From contig CANRFJ010000004.1 in NCBI GenBank assembly GCA_947629865.1, positions 83,018-147,017 of the forward strand: a stretch of DNA of 64,000 bases. Reading direction: 5' to 3'. The notes beneath the pieces were generated by a model. That model searched no databases and was not told the DNA's origin. It saw only the letters and a program-made list of their open reading frames with translations. Positions 7,230 to 15,608 of the stretch are shown here, in pieces; the first letter of the stretch is position 1; each line of letters opens with the position of its first letter. This DNA is from an uncultured Lachnospiraceae bacterium (GTDB lineage Bacteria > Bacillota > Clostridia > Lachnospirales > Lachnospiraceae). A program made the translations under genes and the position numbers.

Positions 7230-8264
7230 TTATTTTTTAATTTCCGCTTTCAGCATCTCTGTCAGCTGAGGAAGAATCTTGTTCAAATCTCCCACTATTC
7301 CATAGTCCGCCACGTCAAAGATGGGAGCCGTCTCATCTTTATTGATGGCAATGATTATATCGGACTCCTCCATACCGGCTACATGCTGAATGGCTCCGGA
7401 AATACCGATGGCAAAATATACATTCGGCCGAACGGTCTTGCCGGTCTGTCCAACCTGAAGATCCTTTGGCTTCCAGCCGTTATCCACTACGGCGCGGGAG
7501 CAGCTCACGGTTCCTCCAATCACCTCTGCCAAATCTTCAAGCAGTTTGAAATTCTCCGGACTTCCGACGCCGCGGCCGCCGGATACCAGGATCTTTGCGT
7601 CCATGATGTCCACCGTGTCGGTCACGGACTTCACTACGTCCAGAATCTCAACATATTTATTGTCCGGCGTAAATCCCGGATTGTATTCGATTACCTCTGC
7701 CTTTGCTCCGGAAACCGGCTCGATTTTCTGCATAACGCCGGCGCGCACGGTAGCCATCTGCGGGCGGTTGTACGGACAGGCAATGGTGGCGATGGTGTTA
7801 CCGCCAAATGCCGGACGAGTCATAAGCAGCTGCTTCGGAACTACTTCCTTCGTCATTGTGTCAGTGAAATCGCCAATCTCCAGAACCGTACAGTCTGCGG
7901 TCAGACCGGTTGCAACGCGGGCCGATACCCGCGGGCCCAGATCACGGCCGATGGCGGTTGCGCCCACCAGCATAATCTCCGGTTTGTACTGGTTGATGAC
8001 GGCAGCCAGGCCGTGGGCATACGGCTCTGTGCGGTATACCTCCAGTTCGGGATCGTCCACTACGATAACCTTATCGGCGCCATACTCCGCCAGTGAGTCT
8101 GCCAGTCCCTTAATACCGGAGCCAAGCAGTACTGCTGTCACGTCCGTACTTAAATCTTTTGCCAGGTCTTTTGCTTTGCCGAGTAATTCAAATGCGATGC
8201 TGCTGATTTCACCGTCAACCTGCTGGGCAAAGACATATACACCTTTATATTCTTCTAAATTCAT
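7230..8264 (-). CDS. etfA: Electron transfer flavoprotein alpha subunit
   Basis: A 344-residue EtfA. The N-terminal ETF domain (MNLEEYKGVYVFAQQ onward) is followed by the FAD-binding C-terminal domain with SGGRGVGSPENF, GQTGKTVRPNVYFAIGISG and AINKDETAPIF, all hallmark EtfA segments. With EtfB it forms the heterodimer that works with butyryl-CoA dehydrogenase, in Clostridia usually as a bifurcating complex that reduces crotonyl-CoA and ferredoxin with NADH. The start at 8264 follows a GGAGGG ribosome site; longer frames to 8306 run into the hairpin element. It is the last gene of the butyrate operon. Normally etfB and etfA are nearly contiguous, but here a structured element of about 150 bp separates them. 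Confidence 0.96.
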   Translation of the reverse strand: MNLEEYKGVYVFAQQVDGEISSIAFELLGKAKDLAKDLSTDVTAVLLGSGIKGLADSLAEYGADKVIVVDDPELEVYRTEPYAHGLAAVINQYKPEIMLVGATAIGRDLGPRVSARVATGLTADCTVLEIGDFTDTMTKEVVPKQLLMTRPAFGGNTIATIACPYNRPQMATVRAGVMQKIEPVSGAKAEVIEYNPGFTPDNKYVEILDVVKSVTDTVDIMDAKILVSGGRGVGSPENFKLLEDLAEVIGGTVSCSRAVVDNGWKPKDLQVGQTGKTVRPNVYFAIGISGAIQHVAGMEESDIIIAINKDETAPIFDVADYGIVGDLNKILPQLTEMLKAEIKK

Positions 8265-8440
8265 TTTACCCTCCATTCCGGAGCGCAGCGAAGGAAGTAC
8301 GAGCAAAAAACTGCGAAGCTGTTTTTGCTCTGTACATTATAGCGAACTACGTTCGCATTACTATTTGTGGCGCTCCGGCACAAATAGTCGTGTAAAAAAT
8401 CAGCGCATCAGCGTGATTTTTTACACTGCCCTCCATTCTT
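8265..8440 (-). repeat. Structured palindromic intergenic element, copy B (between etfB and etfA)
   Basis: Hairpins in plus coordinates: P1 8390-8426 (13-bp arms GTGTAAAAAATCA / TGATTTTTTACAC plus a small inner stem). P2 8360-8388 (10-bp stem, loop GCGCTCCGG at 8370-8378). P3 8342-8356 (GCGAAC-tac-GTTCGC). P4 8301-8330 (about 10 bp, flanked by GTAC at 8297 and 8332). The tail CCGGAGCGC at 8278-8286 is the exact reverse complement of the P2 loop. The 10-mer CCCTCCATTC (ribosome site GAATGGAGGG on the minus strand) flanks the element at 8269-8278 and 8429-8438. The tail ends 13 nt before the etfA ATG. The architecture matches copy A at 3831-3985, including the GGAGGnYAGTGTRAAAAAT entry sequence. 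Confidence 0.75.
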
Positions 8441-8465
8441 GTACATATGTGTTTTTATGCACAAA

Positions 8466-9248
8466 CTAGATTACATGCTTTTCTTTTAACTTGTCAACGA
8501 TATAAGTCGCAGCCTCTGTCGGATCCAGCGTAACAACTTCGCCGGCGCCCTTGCGAACCTTGTCAGAAGCCTTGGCGATTTTGGTGGGTGAACCCTTCAG
8601 TCCGAGATTTGAATCGTCTACGTCCTTTAAGTCTGCCCTGCCCCACACGGTGATCTCCTTTTCAAAGGCCTCCATGATGCCGCCCGGCGTCATGTAACGC
8701 GGCTCGTTCAGCTCGGAGAGAGCTGTAATCAGACACGGCATCTTTGCCTTGACTACATGGTAGCGATCCTCATACTGACGCTCGACTACCACGCTGTCGC
8801 CCTCGATCTTGATATTCTGTGCATAGGAAATTACCGGAATCCCCAGATGCTCGGATATCTGAGGGCCTACCTGAGCGGTATCTCCGTCAATCGCCTGACG
8901 GCCGGTAATGATCAAATCGTAATCAATGTTGCGCAGAGCGCCGGCAATGGTCGTAGATGTGGCCCAGGTGTCAGCGCCTCCGAGAACCCGGTCTGTCACC
9001 AGGATTCCCTTGTCCGCTCCCATAGCCATGGCCTCGCGAAGTACCTCCTCCGCTTTTGGCAGTCCCATGGTGAGCACTGTTACCTCTGCACCGGTCTGAT
9101 CCTTGATCCTCAGCGCTGCCTCCAGACCTGCCTTATCGTCCGGGTTCATGATGGTAAGCATCGCCGCTCTATTCAATGTGCCGTCCGGGTTGAACACAAC
9201 GCCCCCCTTGGTGTCCGGCACCTGTTTAATACAAACTACAATTTTCAC
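8466..9248 (-). CDS. etfB: Electron transfer flavoprotein beta subunit
   Basis: A 260-residue EtfB with MKIVVCIKQVPDT at the N-terminus, DKAGLEAALRIKDQ, and the nucleotide-binding ITGRQAIDGDTAQVGPQ segment typical of the subunit that binds the second flavin or AMP. It partners EtfA and Bcd in NADH-dependent crotonyl-CoA reduction. The start is GTG at 9248 with AGGAGG 7 nt upstream. Only 11 bp separate it from the bcd stop, consistent with a single polycistronic mRNA. Confidence 0.96.
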   Translation of the reverse strand: MKIVVCIKQVPDTKGGVVFNPDGTLNRAAMLTIMNPDDKAGLEAALRIKDQTGAEVTVLTMGLPKAEEVLREAMAMGADKGILVTDRVLGGADTWATSTTIAGALRNIDYDLIITGRQAIDGDTAQVGPQISEHLGIPVISYAQNIKIEGDSVVVERQYEDRYHVVKAKMPCLITALSELNEPRYMTPGGIMEAFEKEITVWGRADLKDVDDSNLGLKGSPTKIAKASDKVRKGAGEVVTLDPTEAATYIVDKLKEKHVI

Positions 9249-9259
9249 GAGAGCACCTC

Positions 9260-10411
9260 CTATTTCAATAAACTGCCAGAGATAACCATACGCTGAACCT
9301 CGGAAGTTCCTTCGTAAATCTCTGTAATCTTCGCATCACGCATCATACGCTCTACGTCGTACTCGCGGATATAACCATAGCCGCCGTGTAACTGTACCGC
9401 CTTGGTAGTGACCTCCATGGCAACCTCTGCTGCAAACAGTTTTGCCATCGCCGCCTCTACGCTGTATACCTTCTGGGTTTCCTTTGCCTTTGCCGCCTTG
9501 TATACAAGGAGTTTGGCAGCCTCTACCTTCGTCGCCATATTTGCCAGCTGGAACTGTGTGTTCTGGAACTGGGCAATGGAACGGCCAAACTGCTTTCTCT
9601 CTTTTACATAGTCGATGGTTGCCTGCAGAGCCCCCTCTGCAAGACCGAGAGCCTGTGCGGCGATACCGATACGTCCGCCGTCCAGCGTGTGCATGGCAAT
9701 GCCGAAGCCCTTGCCCTGTACGCCCAGCAGATTTTCTTTCGGGATATGGCAGTCCTCAAAAATCAACTCATACGTGGAGGAACCGCGGATACCCATTTTC
9801 TTCTCCTTGGTTCCGAAGGAAAAGCCCGGCGTGCCCTTCTCTACAATGAATGCAGAGATCTCTTTCATCTTTCTGCCGCGTTTTTCCACCGTGCCGGTGA
9901 CGGCGATGATAATATATATGTCCGCCTCTTTACCGTTGGTAATGAAGCACTTGGAGCCGTTAAGTACCCACTCGTCCCCGACAAGAACCGCTTTTGTCTG
10001 CTGTCCCTGGGCGTCGGTACCTGCGCCCGGCTCAGTGAGGCCGAAAGCGCCCAGTTTTTCGCCCTTTGCCAGCGGAATCAGATATTTCTGTTTCTGCTCC
10101 TCTGTGCCGTATGTGGCAATCGGATCGCAGCAAAGAGATGTATGTGCGGATACGATTACGCTTGTGGTACCGCATACCTTTGCCAGCTCCTCAACGCACA
10201 TGGTATACATCAACGGATCGCAACCCTGTCCGCCGTATTCCTTGGCGACCGGGATTCCCATGAATCCTAACTTCTGCATCTTAGTGACGGTCTCCCGCGG
10301 AAACGTCTCTGTCTCATCTACCTCCTGAGCAAGCGGCTTCACTTCGTTCTCGGCAAATTCCCTGAACAGCTGCTGAGCCATCTCATGCTGTTTGTCTAAT
10401 AAAAAATCCAT
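9260..10411 (-). CDS. bcd: Butyryl-CoA dehydrogenase (short-chain acyl-CoA dehydrogenase)
   Basis: A 383-residue acyl-CoA dehydrogenase. The N-terminal helical domain is followed by FGLTEPGAGTDA (about residues 124-135, FAD/substrate contact) and the C-terminal helical domain with QLHGGYGYIREYDVERMMRD. The catalytic Glu is in IYEGTSEVQ near residue 367. It reduces crotonyl-CoA to butyryl-CoA in the cytoplasm together with EtfAB, the energy-conserving step of butyrate formation. The neighbours hbd upstream and etfB downstream leave little doubt about short-chain specificity, though that is inferred from context. Confidence 0.96.
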   Translation of the reverse strand: MDFLLDKQHEMAQQLFREFAENEVKPLAQEVDETETFPRETVTKMQKLGFMGIPVAKEYGGQGCDPLMYTMCVEELAKVCGTTSVIVSAHTSLCCDPIATYGTEEQKQKYLIPLAKGEKLGAFGLTEPGAGTDAQGQQTKAVLVGDEWVLNGSKCFITNGKEADIYIIIAVTGTVEKRGRKMKEISAFIVEKGTPGFSFGTKEKKMGIRGSSTYELIFEDCHIPKENLLGVQGKGFGIAMHTLDGGRIGIAAQALGLAEGALQATIDYVKERKQFGRSIAQFQNTQFQLANMATKVEAAKLLVYKAAKAKETQKVYSVEAAMAKLFAAEVAMEVTTKAVQLHGGYGYIREYDVERMMRDAKITEIYEGTSEVQRMVISGSLLK

Positions 10412-10464
10412 GTTCGATTGAACTCCTTTCAGATAAACATTTGTTTACAAACTGCTTTGCACAT

Positions 10465-11307
10465 TTACTTGGAATAATCGTAGAAACCGATGCCGGTCTT
10501 CATTCCCAGTTTGCCGGCGCGCACCATTTTTCTCAGCAACGGGTGCGGACGGTATTTCGGATCTCCGGTCTCTGCCTGAAGCACTTCCATGATAGCCAGA
10601 CAGATATCCAGACCTACCAGGTCGCCCAGAGCCAGCGGCCCCATCGGGTGGTTGGCGCCCAGTTTCATCGCCTCGTCAATACCCTCTACCGAAGCCACGC
10701 CGTCTGCATAGATGCCGACAGCCTCGTTGATCATCGGAATCAGAATACGGTTTACCACGAATCCGGCCGCCTCTTTGACCTCAACCGGCGTCTTGCCGAT
10801 ATCCTTGGCGATCTTGACAACCTTATCATTTACCTCGTCCGTCGTATTCTCACCGCGGATTACCTCTACCAGTTTCATAACCGGAGCCGGATTGAAGAAA
10901 TGCATACCGATGACCGGACGGTCGATGCCCTGTCCGATCTCCGTGATGGAGAGGGAAGATGTGTTGGTCGCAAAGATGCAGTCCTTGTTTTTGCAGATGT
11001 CCTGCAATTCCTTAAATGTCTGCTTCTTGATTTCCATAACCTCAAGAGCGGCCTCTACAATCAGATCGCAGTCGGTGCAGATGTCCTTCACGCCCGTGGT
11101 GATCTTATTCAGAATGGCGTCAGCGGCAGCCTGTTCCATTTTTCCTCTGGATACGCGTTTTTCCAGTCCCTTGGCAATTTTGTTCTTGCCATTTGCCGCG
11201 AATTCCTCGTTAATATCGCACAGATATACCTCATACCCTTCTGCCTGCGCAAATGCCTGCGCAATTCCGGAGCCCATGGTTCCGGCGCCAATAATTCCAA
11301 CCTTCAT
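10465..11307 (-). CDS. hbd: 3-Hydroxybutyryl-CoA dehydrogenase
   Basis: A 280-residue protein with an N-terminal Rossmann fold ([17 protein letters not shown], about residues 4-20). The catalytic His lies in [17 protein letters not shown] (about residues 136-152), and the C-terminal helical dimerisation domain carries [16 protein letters not shown]. It interconverts acetoacetyl-CoA and 3-hydroxybutyryl-CoA with NAD(P)H. The length is normal for the stand-alone clostridial enzyme. It starts 20 bp after crt. Confidence 0.96.
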   Translation of the reverse strand: MKVGIIGAGTMGSGIAQAFAQAEGYEVYLCDINEEFAANGKNKIAKGLEKRVSRGKMEQAAADAILNKITTGVKDICTDCDLIVEAALEVMEIKKQTFKELQDICKNKDCIFATNTSSLSITEIGQGIDRPVIGMHFFNPAPVMKLVEVIRGENTTDEVNDKVVKIAKDIGKTPVEVKEAAGFVVNRILIPMINEAVGIYADGVASVEGIDEAMKLGANHPMGPLALGDLVGLDICLAIMEVLQAETGDPKYRPHPLLRKMVRAGKLGMKTGIGFYDYSK

Positions 11308-11327
11308 TACATTTTACCTCCATTTTT

Positions 11328-12113
11328 TTATTTATTTTTGAATGGTTCCTTTACCTTGTCCTTGTTCTTGTCCAGGAAAAATTCCATTCCATATCTCTGA
11401 TCCTCGGACTCAAAGCAGTCCCCGAACAATTTTTCCTCAATGACAATCGCCTTGTCCATATCTGTCTCCAGGCCCTCGTTGATGGCCTTCTTGCAGTTGC
11501 GGACGGCAATCGGGGCGTTCTTCGCGATACCGGACGCCATCTTCTTTGCCTGCGGCAACAGCTCCTCCAGCGGATAGATCGCATTTACAAGACCAATCCT
11601 GAGAGCCTCGTCCGCCTTGATATTGCGCGCCGTGTAAATCATCTGCTTAGCCATGCCGGCTCCAACCAGACGGGCCAGTCTCTGTGTGCCTCCAAAGCCC
11701 GGTGTGATGCCGAGGCCGGTCTCCGGCTGTCCAAACACTGCATTTTCCGAGCAGATACGGATATCGCAACTCATGGCAATCTCACAGCCGCCGCCCAGCG
11801 CAAAACCGTTGATGGCTGCAATGACCGGAAGCGGGAACAGTTCCAGTTTGCGGAACACATCATTTCCCTTTTTGCCAAACGCCTCTCCCTCTGCCTTGGT
11901 CAGTGTGCTCATCTCACCGATATCCGCACCGGCCACAAAGGATTTCTCCCCTGCTCCGGTGAGGATCAGGCAGCGAACCTGCTCCTGATCGACTGAGTCA
12001 AGGACGGCGTCCAGTTCTTCCAGCACCGTGCTGTTCAGCGCATTCAGAGCCTTGGGACGGTTGATGGTAATAATGCCGACCTGCCCCTCTGTCTCATATG
12101 TTATAAATTCCAT
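11328..12113 (-). CDS. crt: Enoyl-CoA hydratase (crotonase)
   Basis: A 261-residue crotonase-fold enzyme. The oxyanion-hole and catalytic regions are AGADIGEMS, INGFALGGGCEIAMSCDIRI (about residues 100-119, first catalytic Glu near here) and FGQPETGLGITPGFGGTQRL (second catalytic Glu). It dehydrates 3-hydroxybutyryl-CoA to crotonyl-CoA. It sits between thl and hbd in the butyrate operon; an 81-bp gap before it contains a long imperfect hairpin (12151-12189). Confidence 0.96.
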   Translation of the reverse strand: MEFITYETEGQVGIITINRPKALNALNSTVLEELDAVLDSVDQEQVRCLILTGAGEKSFVAGADIGEMSTLTKAEGEAFGKKGNDVFRKLELFPLPVIAAINGFALGGGCEIAMSCDIRICSENAVFGQPETGLGITPGFGGTQRLARLVGAGMAKQMIYTARNIKADEALRIGLVNAIYPLEELLPQAKKMASGIAKNAPIAVRNCKKAINEGLETDMDKAIVIEEKLFGDCFESEDQRYGMEFFLDKNKDKVKEPFKNK

Positions 12114-12150
12114 AGATATACCTCCAAAATTAATTTCATGATAGATATAT

Positions 12151-12189
12151 GCGGAAATTGACCGGCTTGCACACCGGCCAACTTCCCGC
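12151..12189 (-). other. Intercistronic hairpin between thl and crt
   Basis: The arms 12151-12165 and 12174-12189 form about 15 pairs on the minus-strand RNA with one bulge and a few G-U pairs, around an 8-nt loop. No U-run follows, so a simple terminator is unlikely. Likely roles are mRNA processing, protection of the upstream message end, or partial attenuation, which would raise thl relative to crt. The function is inferred. Confidence 0.55.
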
Positions 12190-12194
12190 AGTGA

Positions 12195-13379
12195 TTAGTC
12201 TCTCTCAACGATTGTGGAGCAGCCCATTCCGCCGCCGATACAAAGAGTTGCCAGGCCCTTCTTTGCATCACGCTTCTGCATCTCGTGAAGGAGAGTTACA
12301 AGGATACGGCAACCGCTGGCTCCTACCGGGTGTCCCAGAGCAATAGCTCCTCCGTTTACATTCAGCTTGGAGAGATCAAACTTCAAGTCCCTTCCCACAG
12401 CGATTGACTGTGCTGCGAAGGCCTCGTTTGCCTCAATCAGGTCGAAGTCGTCAATGGACATACCGGTCTTAGCCAGAACCTTTCTGGTAGAAGCAACCGG
12501 GCCGACTCCCATGATCTTCGGATCCACTCCGCCGAGCGCACCAGCCACAAAGGAAGCCATCGGGGTAACGCCCAGTTCTTTTGCCTTCTCCTCGCTCATG
12601 ACAACAACGGCAGCGGCGCCGTCATTGATACCGGAAGCGTTTCCGGCCGTCACAAGACCGCCTTCCTTGCCGCTGCAGCAGCGAAGGGCGCTGAGGCTCT
12701 CTGCCGTAGTTCCCGGACGCGGCCCCTCGTCTGTGTCAAATACGACTGTCTTCTTCTTTGCTTTGACCTCAACCGGAACAATTTCGTCCTTGAATCTGCC
12801 CGCTGCCATGGCAGCCTCGCACTTCTGCTGGCTGTTGGCCGAGAACTCATCCAGTTCCTCGCGGGTGATTCCGTATTTCTCTGCCACGTTCTCTGCCGTA
12901 ATCATCATATGATACTGATTAAATGCATCCCAGAGCGCGTCATTTATCATCGTATCCACCAGGGCGCCGTTGTTCATGCGATAACCGAAACGGGCGTTCA
13001 TTGCCGCATAGGGAGCCATGGACATGTTCTCCATACCGCCTGCTACGACGATATCCGCATCTCCTGTCTGAATCATCTGAGCTGCCATATTGACACAGTT
13101 CAGACCGGAACCGCAGACTACGTTTACTGTAACGGCTGTCGTCTCGACCGGAAGTCCTGCGCCAATGGAAGCCTGGCGGGCGACGTTCTGTCCCAGCCCT
13201 GCCTGGATTACGCACCCCATATATACATGGTCAACGGCGTCCTTGGGAACGCCTGCTCTTTTCAGCGCTTCCTCGATCACAATAGAACCCAGTTTCGGCG
13301 CCGGCGTCGTGCTCAGTGCGCCACCCATCTTACCAATCGCTGTACGACAGGCACCTGCTAATACAACTTTTTTAGACAT
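12195..13379 (-). CDS. thlA: Acetyl-CoA acetyltransferase (thiolase)
   Basis: A 394-residue biosynthetic thiolase. The nucleophilic Cys is in [12 protein letters not shown] (about C89). The catalytic His is in [17 protein letters not shown], and the C-terminal Cys is in [10 protein letters not shown]. It condenses two acetyl-CoA to acetoacetyl-CoA, the first step of butyrate synthesis. It lies 53 bp after coaD and before crt on one predicted transcript, with an AGGAGG ribosome site. Confidence 0.96.
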   Translation of the reverse strand: MSKKVVLAGACRTAIGKMGGALSTTPAPKLGSIVIEEALKRAGVPKDAVDHVYMGCVIQAGLGQNVARQASIGAGLPVETTAVTVNVVCGSGLNCVNMAAQMIQTGDADIVVAGGMENMSMAPYAAMNARFGYRMNNGALVDTMINDALWDAFNQYHMMITAENVAEKYGITREELDEFSANSQQKCEAAMAAGRFKDEIVPVEVKAKKKTVVFDTDEGPRPGTTAESLSALRCCSGKEGGLVTAGNASGINDGAAAVVVMSEEKAKELGVTPMASFVAGALGGVDPKIMGVGPVASTRKVLAKTGMSIDDFDLIEANEAFAAQSIAVGRDLKFDLSKLNVNGGAIALGHPVGASGCRILVTLLHEMQKRDAKKGLATLCIGGGMGCSTIVERD

Positions 13380-13432
13380 GAAAAAAACCTCCTTAAATGT
13401 TTAATCTGCAATACGGACGGGCCGCACCACAG

Positions 13433-13912
13433 TTATTTTCCAAATTTGTCCCGAAATGCTCCGGCCACCACCGGCGGCACCAGTTTGGATACATCGGATC
13501 CATAGTATGCCACCTCCCTGGCTATCGTAGAACTGAGAAAGGCATACTCAAGGCTCGTGGTAAAAAACATCGTGTCAATCTCCGGATCAATGCTGTGGTT
13601 GGTCTGCGCGATCTGCATCTCGGACTCAAAATCCGTCACGGCGCGTAGTCCCCTGATAATAAGCCTGGCGCCGTTTTTTCTGGCAAAATCAATCGTCAGT
13701 CCCTCAAAGGTCTGGATCGTCACGTTGGAAAATTCCTTCGTGGTCTCCTCCAGAAGGAAGCGTCTCTCCTCCATCGTAAACAGCGGTTTTTTTTCCTTAT
13801 TGACCAATATGCCGATAATCAGCTCGTCCACTACCCTGGCAGCTCTCTCTATAATATCAAGATGCCCGAAAGTAACCGGATCAAAGCTTCCCGGATAAAT
13901 CGCTTTTATCAT
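13433..13912 (-). CDS. coaD: Phosphopantetheine adenylyltransferase
   Basis: A 159-residue enzyme with the nucleotidyltransferase signature YPGSFDPVTFGHLDII at the N-terminus, IIRGLRAVTDFE in the middle and FLSSTIAREVA near the end. It makes dephospho-CoA from 4'-phosphopantetheine and ATP. A frame runs up to 13945, but the ATG at 13912 has AGGAGAGG upstream and gives the usual family length. It is the first gene of the butyrate transcript, directly after a consensus promoter, so CoA synthesis is tied to the pathway that uses CoA most heavily. The last CoA enzyme, coaE, is also in this window at 48201. Confidence 0.95.
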   Translation of the reverse strand: MIKAIYPGSFDPVTFGHLDIIERAARVVDELIIGILVNKEKKPLFTMEERRFLLEETTKEFSNVTIQTFEGLTIDFARKNGARLIIRGLRAVTDFESEMQIAQTNHSIDPEIDTMFFTTSLEYAFLSSTIAREVAYYGSDVSKLVPPVVAGAFRDKFGK

Positions 13913-13951
13913 TTCACAGCCTCTCCTGCATAGTTTTACCATCACGTTTCT

Positions 13952-13980
13952 ATCATAACAAAAGCAGGTGATATTGTCAA
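13952..13980 (-). promoter_or_regulatory. Consensus promoter of the coaD-thl-crt-hbd-bcd-etfBA operon
   Basis: On the minus strand, TTGACA (13975-13980), a 17-bp spacer and TATGAT (13952-13957) match the sigma-A consensus almost perfectly. No obvious operator palindrome overlaps it. Confidence 0.85.
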
Positions 13981-14026
13981 CAAATTAACAAAGTTTTTTG
14001 TGTGAAATTTTACCCTCTGCGCCCTC

Positions 14027-14055
14027 TTGACCGCCATGGATTCTGGTGCTAGAAT
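14027..14055 (+). promoter_or_regulatory. Promoter of the CoA-transferase gene
   Basis: TTGACC (14027-14032), 17-bp spacer, TAGAAT (14050-14055). It lies back to back with the butyrate operon promoter, 46 bp away. Confidence 0.75.
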
Positions 14056-14068
14056 GTAAACAGTTTAT

Positions 14069-14097
14069 GCCGCGTCATTTTTCCCGAATGACACGGC
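14069..14097 (+). other. 5' leader hairpin of the CoA-transferase mRNA
   Basis: GCCG-C-GTCATT (14069-14079) pairs with AATGAC-A-CGGC (14087-14097), 10 bp with one mismatch and a 7-nt loop. It begins about 7 nt after the predicted transcription start. A 5'-end stabilising hairpin is the simplest reading. Confidence 0.5.
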
Positions 14098-14161
14098 CGC
14101 CAAAGATTCGGATTATGAATATCAAAATCAAAAAATATTTATCAAATTTCAGGAGGTAATT

Positions 14162-15502
14162 ATGGACTACAGAGCATTGTATGAGAGCAAGCTGACTTCG
14201 CCTGAGGAGGCGGCGAAGGTGGTAAAGGACGGGGACTGGGTAGATTACGGCTGGACTGTCACTACGCCGGTGGCCTTTGACGCGGCCCTGGCAAAACGCC
14301 TTCCGGCGCTCACGGACATCAAATTTCGGGGCGGTATCCTGATGTGGGAGCCGGAAATCTTTAAGATTGAGGATCCGGCCGGACACATGACATGGAATTC
14401 ATGGCACATGGGCGGCATAGAGCGAAAGGCTGCCGCAAAGGGCTTTTCATTCTACGCCCCTATCCGCTACTCGGAGCTCCCCCGCTACTACCGCGATATG
14501 CCGGAGGATATTGACGTCGCTGTGATGCAGGTGGCTCCGATGGACGAGCACGGCTACTTCAATTTCGGTCCAAGCGCCTCGCATCTGATGGCGGCATGTG
14601 AGCGCAGCAAATGTATCATTGTCGAGGTCAACAAAAATATGCCCCGCTGCCTGGGAGGATTTGAGGAAGCGATCCACGTTTCCAGGGTTGATATGATCAT
14701 CGAGGGCGACAACCCGCCGATCGCTGAGATGGGCGGCGGAGCCGCTGCGACTGACGTGGACAGGGAAGTGGCAAAACAGATTGTCGCACAGATTCCGGAT
14801 GGGGCCTGCCTCCAGCTGGGAATAGGGGGAATGCCTAATGCAGTCGGCTCGCTCATCGCCGAGTCCGATCTGAAGGATCTGGGTGTTCACACCGAAATGT
14901 ATGTTGACGCCTTTGTAAAGATTGCCAAAGCCGGAAAAATCAACGGCTCGCGGAAAAATATCAACCGGGGCAGACAGGTATATGCCTTTGCCGCCGGTTC
15001 CACAGAGTTATACGACTATCTCGACAACAATCCGGAGTGCATGAGCGTACCTGTGGATTATGCCAATGACATCAATACCATCTCCGCTCATGACAACTTC
15101 ATCTCCATCAACAACGCCGTCGATATTGACTTATTCGGACAGGTCAATGCCGAGTCCGCCGGAACGAGAAATATAAGCGGAGCGGGCGGCCAGTTGGACT
15201 TTGTCCTCGGCGCTTACAAATCCAGGGGCGGCAAGAGTTTTATCTGCCTGTCCTCTACTTTCAAGAATAAACAGGGCGAACTCCAGTCCCGTATCCGCCC
15301 CACCCTAGCAAACGGTTCCGTCGTGACAGACACACGCGCCAATACGATGTATGTCGTGACGGAGTATGGCATGGTAAATCTGAAAGGACTCTCCTCCTGG
15401 CAGCGGGCGGAGGCGCTGATTGGCATCGCCCATCCCGATTTCAGAGACCAGTTGATAAAAGAAGCGGAAAACATGAATATATGGCGGCGAAGCAATAAAT
15501 AG
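14162..15502 (+). CDS. but: Butyryl-CoA:acetate CoA-transferase (acetyl-CoA hydrolase/transferase family)
   Basis: A 446-residue family I CoA-transferase. [30 protein letters not shown] and [15 protein letters not shown] are typical. The catalytic Glu is in [21 protein letters not shown], and [16 protein letters not shown] precedes the C-terminus. It ends the pathway by moving CoA from butyryl-CoA to acetate, giving butyrate and acetyl-CoA. The close relative 4-hydroxybutyrate CoA-transferase cannot be fully excluded by eye. The adjacent divergent butyrate operon, and the absence here of buk/ptb or 4-hydroxybutyrate genes, favour But. It has a CAGGAGG ribosome site. Confidence 0.88.
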   Translation: MDYRALYESKLTSPEEAAKVVKDGDWVDYGWTVTTPVAFDAALAKRLPALTDIKFRGGILMWEPEIFKIEDPAGHMTWNSWHMGGIERKAAAKGFSFYAPIRYSELPRYYRDMPEDIDVAVMQVAPMDEHGYFNFGPSASHLMAACERSKCIIVEVNKNMPRCLGGFEEAIHVSRVDMIIEGDNPPIAEMGGGAAATDVDREVAKQIVAQIPDGACLQLGIGGMPNAVGSLIAESDLKDLGVHTEMYVDAFVKIAKAGKINGSRKNINRGRQVYAFAAGSTELYDYLDNNPECMSVPVDYANDINTISAHDNFISINNAVDIDLFGQVNAESAGTRNISGAGGQLDFVLGAYKSRGGKSFICLSSTFKNKQGELQSRIRPTLANGSVVTDTRANTMYVVTEYGMVNLKGLSSWQRAEALIGIAHPDFRDQLIKEAENMNIWRRSNK

Positions 15503-15515
15503 TAAAGCCGTTTTT

Positions 15516-15550
15516 AAAAGGCCCGCGCTTCTCAGCCGGGCCTTTTAATT
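15516..15550 (+). terminator. Rho-independent terminator after but
   Basis: AAAAGGCCCG (15516-15525) and CGGGCCTTTT (15537-15546) form a perfect 10-bp stem ending in a U-run. It lies between the convergent but and chemoreceptor genes and may act in both directions. Confidence 0.9.
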
Positions 15551-15608
15551 ATACAGGAATTTTTTCTTTTAACGTTTAACGATTGTAAAACGCCTGCTCC
15601 TCTTATAA

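Noticed and set aside
5836..7269. A 477-codon plus-strand frame opposite the GT2 gene
   Set aside because: Shadow of a recognised glycosyltransferase; no motifs and no ribosome site.
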